Shown here piece by piece: positions 35,051 to 43,700 of a stretch of DNA of 64,000 nt. Source of the DNA: Desulfurobacterium pacificum (GTDB lineage Bacteria > Aquificota > Aquificia > Desulfurobacteriales > Desulfurobacteriaceae); NCBI RefSeq assembly GCF_900182835.1, contig NZ_FXUB01000001.1, positions 248,001 through 312,000 on the forward strand, in the 5' to 3' direction. The first letter of the stretch is position 1; each line of letters begins with the position of its first letter. Under the pieces are notes generated by a model. It saw nothing but the letters and a program-made list of their open reading frames with translations, was not told where the DNA came from and did no database searches. The position numbers and the translations under genes are program-made.

Positions 35051-35526
35051 GTTGAAACGCCCTGAAAACCGAAAGGGATTGCGACACAATATGAAGCAAA
35101 TATATCAATCAATCTTTAATCAGATAGTTGAAACGCCCTGAAAACCGAAAGGGATTGCGACTGAAATCCTTTCGTTGTTATCCATTTGCTTTTGCTAGTT
35201 GAAACGCCCTGAAAACCGAAAGGGATTGCGACTGAAATCCTTTCGTTGTTATCCATTTGCTTTTGCTAGTTGAAACGCCCTGAAAACCGAAAGGGATTGC
35301 GACTGAAATCCTTTCGTTGTTATCCATTTGCTTTTGCTAGTTGAAACGCCCTGAAAACCGAAAGGGATTGCGACAGATAAGAAAGAGAAGCTTTTTGACC
35401 TGAAAATAGAGGGAAAGTTGAAACGCCCTGAAAAATGGAAGGGATGTTTTTTCAAGGGGGGAATTTGAGGGGAAACAGGTTCCCCTCCTCAATATTGCTT
35501 GCCCTAAAAATGGAAAGGATTGCAAC
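35051..35526 (+). CRISPR. CRISPR array 1: five 35-bp repeats, a truncated repeat and a decayed one
   Basis: Repeats (start GTTGAAACGCCC, end GGGATTGCGAC) lie at 35051, 35127, 35198, 35269 and 35340. A 29-nt truncated repeat at 35417-35445 carries the array 2 central sequence, and a decayed repeat lies near 35494-35526. Spacers are 41, 36, 36, 36 and 42 nt. Spacers 2, 3 and 4 are identical (start TGAAATCCTTTCG). The repeat differs from the array 2 repeat at positions 8, 19, 20 and 22. Confidence 0.98.
35446..35526 (+). repeat. Palindromic tail unit of array 1 shared with array 2
   Basis: After the truncated repeat comes GTTTTTTCAAGGGGGG, a stem-loop (GAGGGGAA and TTCCCCTC around ACAGG) and a decayed repeat (GCCCTAAAAATGG...). 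The same order and similar sequence follow array 2 at 47443-47519, so both array ends derive from one ancestral unit. Confidence 0.8.
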
Positions 35527-35595
35527 TTCTTTCAGTCAATTTCTAACAGCTATCAAGCAAGCTTACGTCAAATCCCTACTTTACTATTTTTCTAT

Positions 35596-35624
35596 TTGAA
35601 AAATTACGTTTGTTTTGGTAGAGT
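35596..35624 (+). promoter_or_regulatory. Promoter of the csm-cas operon
   Basis: TTGAAA (35596-35601), a 17-bp spacer and TAGAGT (35619-35624) lie about 40 bp upstream of csm1, between the array 1 tail and the first cas gene. All twelve downstream genes are closely spaced, so this could drive the whole operon. Confidence 0.5.
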
Positions 35625-35663
35625 TAAAGTAGAAATCCACAAAAGAACAGTAAGGGGATTTAT

Positions 35664-38342
35664 ATGTCAGAGGATTTAGAAATAATAACTTTGGCAGCTC
35701 TGTTACACGACCTTGGCAAAGTAAAACAAAGAATGGAAAAACGTGGAGCTCATTACGAACATTCGGCTAACCTTGTCAAAAGTAAATCTTTTTCCACCTT
35801 CCTAAAAGAAGCTTTTGGTTTGGGAAATGAAGAAATCAATAAAATTGCTGATTTAGTAAGAAGACACCACGAAAACATCTCTTCCGTCAGGAAAAGAAAA
35901 GATTACGACTTGATGCTTCTCAAAAAAGCAGACGGTCTTAGCTCTGGACTTGATAGAGAATACTTTGAAGATTACGAAGAGAAAGCCGGAAACATTTCAG
36001 ACCCTATAATCTCCGTGTTTTCAGAAATCAGCTATGAAACTAAAGTTTTAACTCCAGAAGAGTTAAATTCTCTACTTAGATATGAAGTTAAAGCTTTATC
36101 TCCAGAGTCAGCATATCCAAAATCCAAAGAAGAAGTTGAAGTAGAAGCTGACGACTATAAAGAAATCTGGGGAAAGTTTATTGAAGAGTGTAAAAAAATC
36201 CCCCCCTTACAAAACTCCTCCTTCAGCCAAAACCTTGACGCCTTAAAGAGCTTAATAACTAAATACTTTTGGTCTGTACCCTCATACACTTACCACCATA
36301 GAAAACTACCTATCCCTGACGTTCCACTAACTGACCACCTATCTACAACTGCAGCAATAGCCACTGCTTTAAAAATCTATCACGAAGAAATAGGATATGA
36401 AAACGTATTTGAACAAACAGAAGAAGAAAAATTCATACTGTTAAGCTGCGACTTCTCAGGTATCCAATCTTTCATATTTCAGGAAATAAAAGACACCAAA
36501 AAGTTTGGGGCGAAACTGTTAAGAGCAAGGTCTCTTGGAGTTTCTCTTGCAATTGAAAATGTAATAAACGAAATCATTTCTGCATTCAAAGGAAATAGTT
36601 CGTTAGTCCTTTTTAACGCTGGCGGTAAAGCTTGGCTTTTACTCCCCAACTTGAGCAATTCTGACGAGTTACTGAAAAACCTAAAAGAAAAGATAAGCAG
36701 GAAACTCCTGAAAAACTTCTACGGTGAAATAAAGCTAAAGTTTGCCTACATAAAGCTAAAAGAGCAGGAACTACAAAAAGAGAACTATCAAGAAAAGATA
36801 AAAGAGCTTTTCAAGGAAGAACAAAAACAAAGGTTTAAGCTGCTTGACAAGTGGATTTTTTCCAAAAATACCGCAGCGCAAAAACAGTTTTTAGAAAATT
36901 TCTCCGATGAAGAATCGTTGTGCCCCATATGCAAACTTAGAAAAAGAGAAAAAGACTACGGAGAGGAAGAAAAAGTTTGCTCAGTTTGCTATATGTTTTT
37001 AAAAATCGGCGAAAAAATCCCCAAACTTTCCACCAAAACCAATGATGAAAAAGAAGAAAAGAAAATCATTTGCTTTAAGAAGTCCGAAAACCTGTGGCCC
37101 ATGTTTGAACTTTATAATGAGAAGGACAAAGAAAAGGCAAATGCCTGCTACTGCTACTCCTTTTCCTACAACAACTTTAATGGTTTTCCCGTTAAACCTA
37201 TGGCAAACCATATCCCTCTGATAAATAAAAAAGAATTGGAAAAAGAAGATTGGAAACTCCAAGCAATTAAAAACCTATGTTTTAGCAGCGAAAAGGATTT
37301 TAATAAGCAAGTAAAAGATGGAAATCCAAAAACTTTCTGTCATATTGGAATTGATTCTCTTTACACAGAAGGAGATACTATTTACGGAAGACCTTACCTC
37401 GGCGTTCTCAAAGCTGATGTTGATGCTTTAGGATATATATTTTCAAACGGATTCTGCAAGATAAAGGACATTAAAAAAGGCGAAAAGAAAGAATTCTCTC
37501 TTTATTCTCTATCCCGAATAGTTTACTTAAGCAGAATGATTGACTATTTCTTTTCTCAAATATTACCCGAAAAAATCCTTAAAGAGGAAAAATTCAAAAA
37601 CATTTACAGTGTCTTTGCCGGTGGAGATGACCTGTTTTTAATAGGAGATTGGTATTCCATCACATTGCTTGCCCAAAAAATCAAAGAGGAATTTGGAAAA
37701 TTCACAGGAGGCGGTATTCAAACGGAAGGACCTTCTCTTACAATCTCCATTGGAATTCACTTTTTTGACCATCACACTCCTGTATATCAGATAGCCGAAC
37801 TGGGCGAGTCAGCGCTAAAAAAAGCAAAAGAAACTGTGATAACAAATAAAAAAGGCGGAAAAGAAATCATCAGGCGAGGCAACAGTATAGTCATTCTAAA
37901 CCAATCTATCAGAGGACATAAAAAAGAAAGCCTTAAAAAACTGTTAGAAATAGCAGAAGTTCTTGAACTTTTATTGAAAGAGGATGTTCTAACTACTTCT
38001 ACTCTTTACAAAATTATGGACATTTCCTGGATGGCTAACAGAGCCATTGAAAATCCCCGTAACCTCCTCTGGAGACCTCTTGTTTACTACTTAATAACAA
38101 GAAACGCCAAACTACAAAAAGAGAAAGAAGAACAATTTAAAGAAGTATTAAACCTAAACTGGGAAGATGAAAAGGAGTTCAAAGAAAACCTCGCCAAGCG
38201 TTTTATTAAATGGATAGAAAAATACTCAGAAAACCTATCAGAAGAAGAAAAAAAGGAAAAGGATAACCTCTTTTACATACCACTTGTAATCGCCCTTTAC
38301 AGGAGGAGACGCTATGGGAAAGCAAAGTTACCAGCAACATAA
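35664..38342 (+). CDS. csm1: Type III-A Cas10/Csm1 (HD nuclease and cyclic oligoadenylate synthase)
   Basis: An 892-residue large subunit of the Csm interference complex. The N-terminal HD domain is intact (His15-Asp16 in LLHDLGKVKQR), predicting single-stranded DNA cleavage. A four-Cys zinc motif (CPIC about residue 419, CSVC about 20 residues on) lies between the two Palm domains. The GGDD motif of the cyclase (FAGGDDLFLIGDW, about residue 652) is intact, predicting synthesis of cyclic oligoadenylate from ATP when target RNA is bound. An ATG follows AGGGG. It overlaps csm2 by 29 bp and opens the cas operon. Confidence 0.97.
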   Translation: MSEDLEIITLAALLHDLGKVKQRMEKRGAHYEHSANLVKSKSFSTFLKEAFGLGNEEINKIADLVRRHHENISSVRKRKDYDLMLLKKADGLSSGLDREYFEDYEEKAGNISDPIISVFSEISYETKVLTPEELNSLLRYEVKALSPESAYPKSKEEVEVEADDYKEIWGKFIEECKKIPPLQNSSFSQNLDALKSLITKYFWSVPSYTYHHRKLPIPDVPLTDHLSTTAAIATALKIYHEEIGYENVFEQTEEEKFILLSCDFSGIQSFIFQEIKDTKKFGAKLLRARSLGVSLAIENVINEIISAFKGNSSLVLFNAGGKAWLLLPNLSNSDELLKNLKEKISRKLLKNFYGEIKLKFAYIKLKEQELQKENYQEKIKELFKEEQKQRFKLLDKWIFSKNTAAQKQFLENFSDEESLCPICKLRKREKDYGEEEKVCSVCYMFLKIGEKIPKLSTKTNDEKEEKKIICFKKSENLWPMFELYNEKDKEKANACYCYSFSYNNFNGFPVKPMANHIPLINKKELEKEDWKLQAIKNLCFSSEKDFNKQVKDGNPKTFCHIGIDSLYTEGDTIYGRPYLGVLKADVDALGYIFSNGFCKIKDIKKGEKKEFSLYSLSRIVYLSRMIDYFFSQILPEKILKEEKFKNIYSVFAGGDDLFLIGDWYSITLLAQKIKEEFGKFTGGGIQTEGPSLTISIGIHFFDHHTPVYQIAELGESALKKAKETVITNKKGGKEIIRRGNSIVILNQSIRGHKKESLKKLLEIAEVLELLLKEDVLTTSTLYKIMDISWMANRAIENPRNLLWRPLVYYLITRNAKLQKEKEEQFKEVLNLNWEDEKEFKENLAKRFIKWIEKYSENLSEEEKKEKDNLFYIPLVIALYRRRRYGKAKLPAT

Positions 38343-38775
38343 ACAGAATAGAAATTCAAATTACAACGAAGAAATAAAGCGTAAAGTCGCATCTTTAGTA
38401 AAAGATTTTCTGAATGGCTCTTACCAAACCAAAGCGGAGATAATAAGAAAAAAACTTCAAGAAGAAATCGTTGAAGCTATGAAAAACGAAGGGAAAAATA
38501 AACCGTCAAAACATCAAATAAGACGTTATTACCACTATTTACTTGAAGTAGCAGAAGAATCTTCAAAATCTGCAGCAATGAAAATAGCTTTAGTAAAGGC
38601 TTATATAAACTACGATGCAAATAGGAATCAGATAAAAAGCCGATATTTCAAAGCTTTCATAGAAGAAATAGTTGACAACATCCTTTCTGAAAAAGATTCT
38701 GAAAAAATACTTAACAAACTTAAAGATTCTCTTGTTCTCTTTGAGGCACTCGTTGGATATACTGCTGATTTTTAA
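38314..38775 (+). CDS. csm2: Csm2, small subunit of the type III-A complex
   Basis: A 153-residue, highly charged, mostly helical protein (KPSKHQIRRYYHYLLEVAEE and KAYINYDANRNQIKSRYFKAF) matching the small-subunit family Csm2, whose copies line the backbone beside Csm3 in the interference complex. Family members are typically 120-160 residues. The start lies inside csm1 and is preceded by a GGAGGAG site within csm1. The presence of Csm2 rather than Cmr5 supports subtype III-A. Confidence 0.9.
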   Translation: MGKQSYQQHKQNRNSNYNEEIKRKVASLVKDFLNGSYQTKAEIIRKKLQEEIVEAMKNEGKNKPSKHQIRRYYHYLLEVAEESSKSAAMKIALVKAYINYDANRNQIKSRYFKAFIEEIVDNILSEKDSEKILNKLKDSLVLFEALVGYTADF

Positions 38776-38796
38776 TATGAAGGTAAGGGGGAAGTT

Positions 38797-39549
38797 ATGA
38801 AAAAACTAAAGAAAATCCTCTTAATTAACGGCAAGATTAAACTTCTTACAGGTCTTCACATAGGCTCAGGAGATAGTCAGATTCAAATAGGAGGTATAGA
38901 CAATCCTGTAGTTAAAGACCCTATTTCACAAGAACCTTACATTCCCGGTTCTTCCCTAAAAGGAAAGATGAGACACCTTTTAGAACTCTATTACGGATTT
39001 TTTAGTCCTGATGGTAGTCCTTCAAGTGCAAAAATTCTCAATGACAACGATGAAAACGGTCTTAACATATTAAAGTTGTTCGGTATTTCCGGTGCAGATA
39101 CCAACGAAGAGGAAGTAAAAGAAAAGATAAAAGAAAAAAACATTACACCTACAAGGTTATCGTTCTACGACTTAAAGTTATTTAACGCTGAAAAACTTAG
39201 AAAAGTAAGTCCGCTTATGACTGAAGATAAAGCAGAAGTGAGAATAAATAGAATAACTGGAACCGGAGAACACCCAAGACATACAGAAAGAGTTCCTGCC
39301 GGCGCAGAATTTGAGTTTAAACTTGCACTTAAAGTTTTTGAAGACGATAACGAAGAAGCTTTTAGCAAACTTTTAGGAGAAGGTTTAAAACTAATTGAAG
39401 CCGATTCACTTGGTGGCAGCGGTTCACGAGGTTATGGAAAAGTTAAATTCCACATAGAAGAGGTAACTTCAGTTATTGGAGAGAAGGAAAGTGATATCTG
39501 GAAAAGCTTCAAGGAACAATTCAAAGAGGCAACAGATGGAAACCATTAA
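38797..39549 (+). CDS. csm3: Csm3, RAMP backbone subunit and target-RNA endonuclease
   Basis: A 250-residue Cas7-family protein that forms the helical backbone and cuts bound target RNA at 6-nt intervals. Visible are LLTGLHIGSGDSQIQIGGID, in which the catalytic Asp region is retained, YIPGSSLKGKMRHLLELYYG and the glycine-rich C-terminal GGSGSRGYGKVKF. The gene follows csm2 after 21 bp with an AAGGGGG ribosome site and overlaps csm4 by 14 bp. Confidence 0.95.
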   Translation: MKKLKKILLINGKIKLLTGLHIGSGDSQIQIGGIDNPVVKDPISQEPYIPGSSLKGKMRHLLELYYGFFSPDGSPSSAKILNDNDENGLNILKLFGISGADTNEEEVKEKIKEKNITPTRLSFYDLKLFNAEKLRKVSPLMTEDKAEVRINRITGTGEHPRHTERVPAGAEFEFKLALKVFEDDNEEAFSKLLGEGLKLIEADSLGGSGSRGYGKVKFHIEEVTSVIGEKESDIWKSFKEQFKEATDGNH

Positions 39550-40498
39550 AATTACGTTAGAGCCGGAAACGTCTTTCATAACCCCACTGCAAAGCGATAC
39601 GCTATTTGGTCAATTCTGCTGGTTGTACTTTTACCTTTACGGAAAAGAAAAATTGGAAGCGCTTTTGGAAGATTTTGATGAAAATCCGTTTATAGTTTTT
39701 TCTGATGGTTTACCGGAAGGTTTTTTACCAATGCCCCAAATGGTATACTCTAAAGAAAGCGAAGACGTTATAATTTACAAGAAATTCAAACAATTTAAGA
39801 AATTTAAATTTGTTGAGAAAAACCTGCTTTTAAGCGCCAAAACTCCTGATTCTCTGTTTAAAAAGTTTCTCTCCCTGCCCGATAAACAATCCATCGAAAA
39901 CTATTTCCTCGTTTCCCCCTGGAAAAAGCAATCCTTTTTCAGAGTTTCCATTGATAGGCTTACTGGAACGGCAAAGAAAGGTCTTTTATTTGAAAATCAA
40001 GAATTTTTTGCTGGATACATAGATAAAGAGAAGGAAAAGCGCTTTAAAGTGGAAATTCATGCAAGGTTTAACCCTGATAGAATAAAGTTTGAGCAGATTA
40101 AAAAAATCTTTGAAGCAATCGGTGTAGTGGGATTCGGAGCAAAAAGAACCTGGGGAAAAGGAAAGTTTAAGATTGTTAGCATTAAAAAGGAAGAATTCAA
40201 AGAACCTGAAAACAGTAAAACGTTTATTTCTCTTTCAACAGGACTTCCAAAAGAGGAAGAAATAGAAGACTTTTACGCAGAGTTTTTTACGAAATATCCA
40301 AAGCACCCTAACGATATCAACAGCAAGTCTGTTTTTAAAGCTCCAATCGTTTTAACAAAAGCAGGCTCTATTTTTAAAGCCTCAGAGAAAAAGAAAATAT
40401 ATGGAATGAGTTTCAACATTTCTAAAAAGCCAGAGTTTAGCAGCTTTATACATAGTGCGAAAATCCTACCACTCTTTTTGGAGTTTGAACCATGGTAA
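39536..40498 (+). CDS. csm4: Csm4, RAMP subunit that caps the crRNA 5' end
   Basis: A 320-residue Cas5-like RAMP protein that recognises the repeat-derived 5' tag and contacts Cas10. Characteristic segments are KITLEPETSFITPLQSDTLF near the start, FFRVSIDRLTGTAKKGLLFE in the middle and VGFGAKRTWGKGKFKI, the glycine-rich loop. The frame runs upstream to 39476, but the ATG at 39536 begins the conserved strand and sits behind AGAGGC. It overlaps csm5 by 7 bp. Confidence 0.93.
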   Translation: METIKITLEPETSFITPLQSDTLFGQFCWLYFYLYGKEKLEALLEDFDENPFIVFSDGLPEGFLPMPQMVYSKESEDVIIYKKFKQFKKFKFVEKNLLLSAKTPDSLFKKFLSLPDKQSIENYFLVSPWKKQSFFRVSIDRLTGTAKKGLLFENQEFFAGYIDKEKEKRFKVEIHARFNPDRIKFEQIKKIFEAIGVVGFGAKRTWGKGKFKIVSIKKEEFKEPENSKTFISLSTGLPKEEEIEDFYAEFFTKYPKHPNDINSKSVFKAPIVLTKAGSIFKASEKKKIYGMSFNISKKPEFSSFIHSAKILPLFLEFEPW

Positions 40499-41787
40499 AG
40501 CTAAAACCCGTTGAATATGAAGTTACCATAACTGTAAAATCCCCCTTAGCTATCACAACAGGAGAAAGTTACTACCTGACAGATTACGCTTTAAAAGATG
40601 GTTGCTTATTTGTATTAGATTCCAACGCTTTTGCTGAATATTTATCACGAAAAGGAAAACTTTACACCTTCATTAATTTACTTACCTCAAACGTTCAAAA
40701 CCTTGAAAAGGTAAGAACTTTTATTGATGAAACCTTTGACTTAGGTTTTGAAAGTTTAAAAAGTAACTCCCTTAAAATAGAATGCGACCCTAAAGCCTGG
40801 GAAAATCTAATAACAGGAGAAAGAAAAAGAGAAATTAGGAAAATTTTTAGGAACCAGTTTGACGCTGAAAAGAAACCTTACATTCCTGGTTCTACCATAA
40901 AAGGAGCCATAAGAAATGCTCTTGAAACTAAACTCTTACTTAACGCTTTAAAAGAAATAGACAAGGAAACTCTTCCATTCCTTTTTGAAGAACTCAATAA
41001 ATTTCTAAGGGAAAGAAAAAAGTCGGAAGAGATTTTAAACCGATTGGAAGATATGTGTGTTACTATCAGAGAGCTTCTACAAGCCGAAGCTAAAGTTGAA
41101 TGTATAAAAAAAACTGCCGAAAAATCAAAGAAAGAAATAGATGATAAAAAAATCATAAAGATTTTTGATTCATTGGTAGAAAGGGCGTTGCAAAAGGATT
41201 TCAGACAGAAAATAACAGAAATTTTTAAAAAGCATTCAAAAAAACCACCCCCAACAGCAAAAGATTTAATGCGTTTTATAAAAGTGTCTGATTTTCAAAT
41301 GGAGAAAGGAGAAGTTAGAATAGGGCATCCTGAAAACTCTAAAATGGGCGACGATGTCAAGATATTCACTGAATATGTAGCTCCAGGTGCAAAATTCAAA
41401 GGTAGTATAACCATATATAAAGGCGCAGAAAATCTGTTTGAATCTTTAGAGCTGAATTTGACTATAGAATTAATAGTTGAAGCTCTTAAAACTTTTGCTT
41501 CAAAAACCTATTCTTTAGAAAGAAATAAAAAACTCATACCTCAAAACTGGAAACTCAAAGTCCCTCCAGACTACAAAAACTCTCCTAACAAGAGCCTTTT
41601 AAAGTTAGGTTTCCACGCTGGAGCTTTATCAAAAACTGTGGGAGAAGAACATTTAAGAGCAATTCTTATTCGCAAAAAAGGACGAAAAGTAAAATATGAG
41701 AATTACCCATCATCTACCTGGCTTTTGAACGGAAAACCCATGGGCTGGTGCTTATTAGAGGTGAGGAAAAGAGAAAATGCCAATTAA
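40492..41787 (+). CDS. csm5: Csm5, RAMP subunit at the crRNA 3' end
   Basis: A 431-residue Cas7-like protein that caps the 3' end of the backbone. YEVTITVKSPLAITTGESYY at the N-terminus and the RAMP motif PYIPGSTIKGAIRNALETKL are clear. A long, Lys/Glu-rich helical insertion follows (about residues 155-255). The C-terminal part contains KLGFHAGALSKTVGEEHLRA, typical of Csm5. It overlaps csm4 and cas6 by about 10 bp each, so translation is probably coupled. Confidence 0.93.
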   Translation: MVKLKPVEYEVTITVKSPLAITTGESYYLTDYALKDGCLFVLDSNAFAEYLSRKGKLYTFINLLTSNVQNLEKVRTFIDETFDLGFESLKSNSLKIECDPKAWENLITGERKREIRKIFRNQFDAEKKPYIPGSTIKGAIRNALETKLLLNALKEIDKETLPFLFEELNKFLRERKKSEEILNRLEDMCVTIRELLQAEAKVECIKKTAEKSKKEIDDKKIIKIFDSLVERALQKDFRQKITEIFKKHSKKPPPTAKDLMRFIKVSDFQMEKGEVRIGHPENSKMGDDVKIFTEYVAPGAKFKGSITIYKGAENLFESLELNLTIELIVEALKTFASKTYSLERNKKLIPQNWKLKVPPDYKNSPNKSLLKLGFHAGALSKTVGEEHLRAILIRKKGRKVKYENYPSSTWLLNGKPMGWCLLEVRKRENAN

Positions 41788-42568
41788 GCTTTTGCTGAAG
41801 TTTCAAGCTGACAAGAAAATCCCCACATCAAGTTTAAAGCCCAAAACAATTCATGGAATATTTTTCTCCTTGTTTCCCGAAAACGTCGGAGAAATTTTCC
41901 ACACTCCTTCAGTTAAACCATTTTCTCTTTTTTACCCCGTTTACTTCAAATCACCAAGCAAAAATCAACTCTCTTTTACGGTAGAAATGAACGTCCTCAA
42001 TAACGAACTGTTTCCTGAAATTTCACAAGTACTGTTTAGAAAAACTTTTTCAGAGAAAGCACCAGTCGCAAATGTTGATGGAGTGGAAATTGAGTTAACT
42101 ACTGTGAAAGCCAAAGATGTTACAACTTTTGAATCTTTAATGGCAAAAGCCAAACCTTTAAAAGAATTGATATTTGACTTCGTGACACCTACAACCTTTA
42201 AGAAAGGACGTTACGATTACGTTTTACCAGAACCTTACCTCGTGTTTAAAAGCCTACTAAACAGATGGAACGCTTTTTCTCCGATTAAAATTTCTGGTAA
42301 AGAGTTACTTCCATTCGTTAAAGAAAATGTTTTAATTTCTGGCTGCTGGATAAAAACCAAAAAGACAGAACTGATGAATGGAGCAAAAATAACAGGTTTT
42401 AGCGGAAGAGTTTTCTTTTATGCAGCAAAATTTGATGAAGAAAAGTTAAAAATACTCAACGCCCTTTCGCGCTTTGCCGAATTTGCCGGCGTCGGGAGAA
42501 AAACAACAATGGGATTCGGAAAAGTGAAACTGGCACAGAAAAGAGAAGGAGATGAACAGGACGTTTAA
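41777..42568 (+). CDS. cas6: Cas6 CRISPR repeat endoribonuclease
   Basis: A 263-residue protein with two ferredoxin-like folds. The C-terminal glycine-rich loop GVGRKTTMGFGKVKL is the Cas6 hallmark, and His26 in KTIHGIFFSLF is a candidate catalytic residue. It cuts the precursor crRNA within repeats. As the only Cas6 in the window, it must process transcripts of both arrays even though their repeats differ at four positions, if both are used. It overlaps csm5 and the downstream CARF nuclease gene. Confidence 0.93.
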   Translation: MPIKLLLKFQADKKIPTSSLKPKTIHGIFFSLFPENVGEIFHTPSVKPFSLFYPVYFKSPSKNQLSFTVEMNVLNNELFPEISQVLFRKTFSEKAPVANVDGVEIELTTVKAKDVTTFESLMAKAKPLKELIFDFVTPTTFKKGRYDYVLPEPYLVFKSLLNRWNAFSPIKISGKELLPFVKENVLISGCWIKTKKTELMNGAKITGFSGRVFFYAAKFDEEKLKILNALSRFAEFAGVGRKTTMGFGKVKLAQKREGDEQDV

Positions 42569-43700
42569 GGTAATGGTTTCGCCTGTCTCCACGCAAGTGT
42601 TTCCCGTTGTTGTAACAGCGCTAACGATAAGACCTGAAAGGGTTGTTCTACTCACAACTCCAAAAGTAGAAATTTTCACCAAGTTAATCAAAAGGGCGTT
42701 ACTTTTTGCTGGAATAGAAGTTGAAGAGAGAAATATCAATCCTTATTCTTTTAACTCCATTAAAGAAAAAACGAAAGATTTACAAAATCCTTTTTTACTT
42801 CTTAACTGCGGGACAAAATTTACAGCGATTGCTCTTTTCAGATTATTCGGCGAAGAAAACGCTTATTACTACACTCCAGAGGGAAAGATAATTGATTTCA
42901 ACAGTAACCTTTTGGAGAAAGTCTCTCAAAAACTTGTAGATGTTGAACTTCACTCTCAAATGTACGGTTTTGAAATCGTTGAAGAGAGGCAGGACCACGA
43001 AAAAATAAGAATGAGAGAAAAACTAACACGATACATCGCCTCTAAACCATCTTTATTGCCTGTTCTTACAAAACTTTACCTAAAAGGTTCTGCACGGATT
43101 TTACCCAACGAGTTTGCTGGTTTAGCAAAAAAGTTTGAAGTTGTTGTTTATAGGGGCGGAAAATACGTCGTTCTTGATAGAGAATACATCGGTGGAAAGT
43201 GGCTTGAAGAGTTTACGTTCTTAGAACTTCTGAAAAAGAACTTTTATGACGTGAGAATAGGAGTAAAGGTTGAATGGTACGAAAAAGGGGTAATTAACGA
43301 AATAGACGTTATGGCAACAAAGCATAATCAACTTCATATCTTTTCCTGCAAAACTGGAAAAAACGTAAAAGAAATAGCTAAACACCTTTACGAACTTGAA
43401 GAACTAACAGAAAGGATTGGGGGAGATTTTGGGAAAAGCTTTCTCGTGATAACGGAAAACATTTACGTGAAATCACCCCCACGGAGAGAAGACTTTCCAA
43501 ACGCCCCTTCTGTTCCTTATAAGGTTGCTCCCTCTACCTGGAATGAGTATTACAAAACGGAAGAAGGCCAGAGATTCAAAAAACTATTTCGGATATACAA
43601 TTCGTTTAAGTACCTTCACAAAAGAGCAAGTTTGCTTGGCATAGAAATACTAACTCCCGAGATACTTAAGAGAAATTTAGGAGGAAGAAGTGGCGCTTAA
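42552..43700 (+). CDS. can2: Can2/Card1-like CARF nuclease (DUF1887 type)
   Basis: A 382-residue effector. The N-terminal half is a CARF domain (VSPVSTQVFPVVVTALTIRP; LLLNCGTKF at 82-90). After a helical linker comes a PD-(D/E)XK nuclease domain: GGKWLEEFTFLELL (214-227), NEIDVMATK (Glu250, Asp252) and HIFSCKTGK (Lys267). Characterised relatives are switched on by cyclic tetra-adenylate and degrade RNA and/or DNA. It takes the place of Csm6, which is absent here. The ATG overlaps cas6 by 17 bp, and the gene overlaps the membrane CARF gene by 11 bp. Confidence 0.93.
   Translation: MNRTFKVMVSPVSTQVFPVVVTALTIRPERVVLLTTPKVEIFTKLIKRALLFAGIEVEERNINPYSFNSIKEKTKDLQNPFLLLNCGTKFTAIALFRLFGEENAYYYTPEGKIIDFNSNLLEKVSQKLVDVELHSQMYGFEIVEERQDHEKIRMREKLTRYIASKPSLLPVLTKLYLKGSARILPNEFAGLAKKFEVVVYRGGKYVVLDREYIGGKWLEEFTFLELLKKNFYDVRIGVKVEWYEKGVINEIDVMATKHNQLHIFSCKTGKNVKEIAKHLYELEELTERIGGDFGKSFLVITENIYVKSPPRREDFPNAPSVPYKVAPSTWNEYYKTEEGQRFKKLFRIYNSFKYLHKRASLLGIEILTPEILKRNLGGRSGA

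Noticed and set aside
35249-35525. Minus-strand open frames over array 1
   Set aside because: Their repeated FQGVST-like segments are translated CRISPR repeats.
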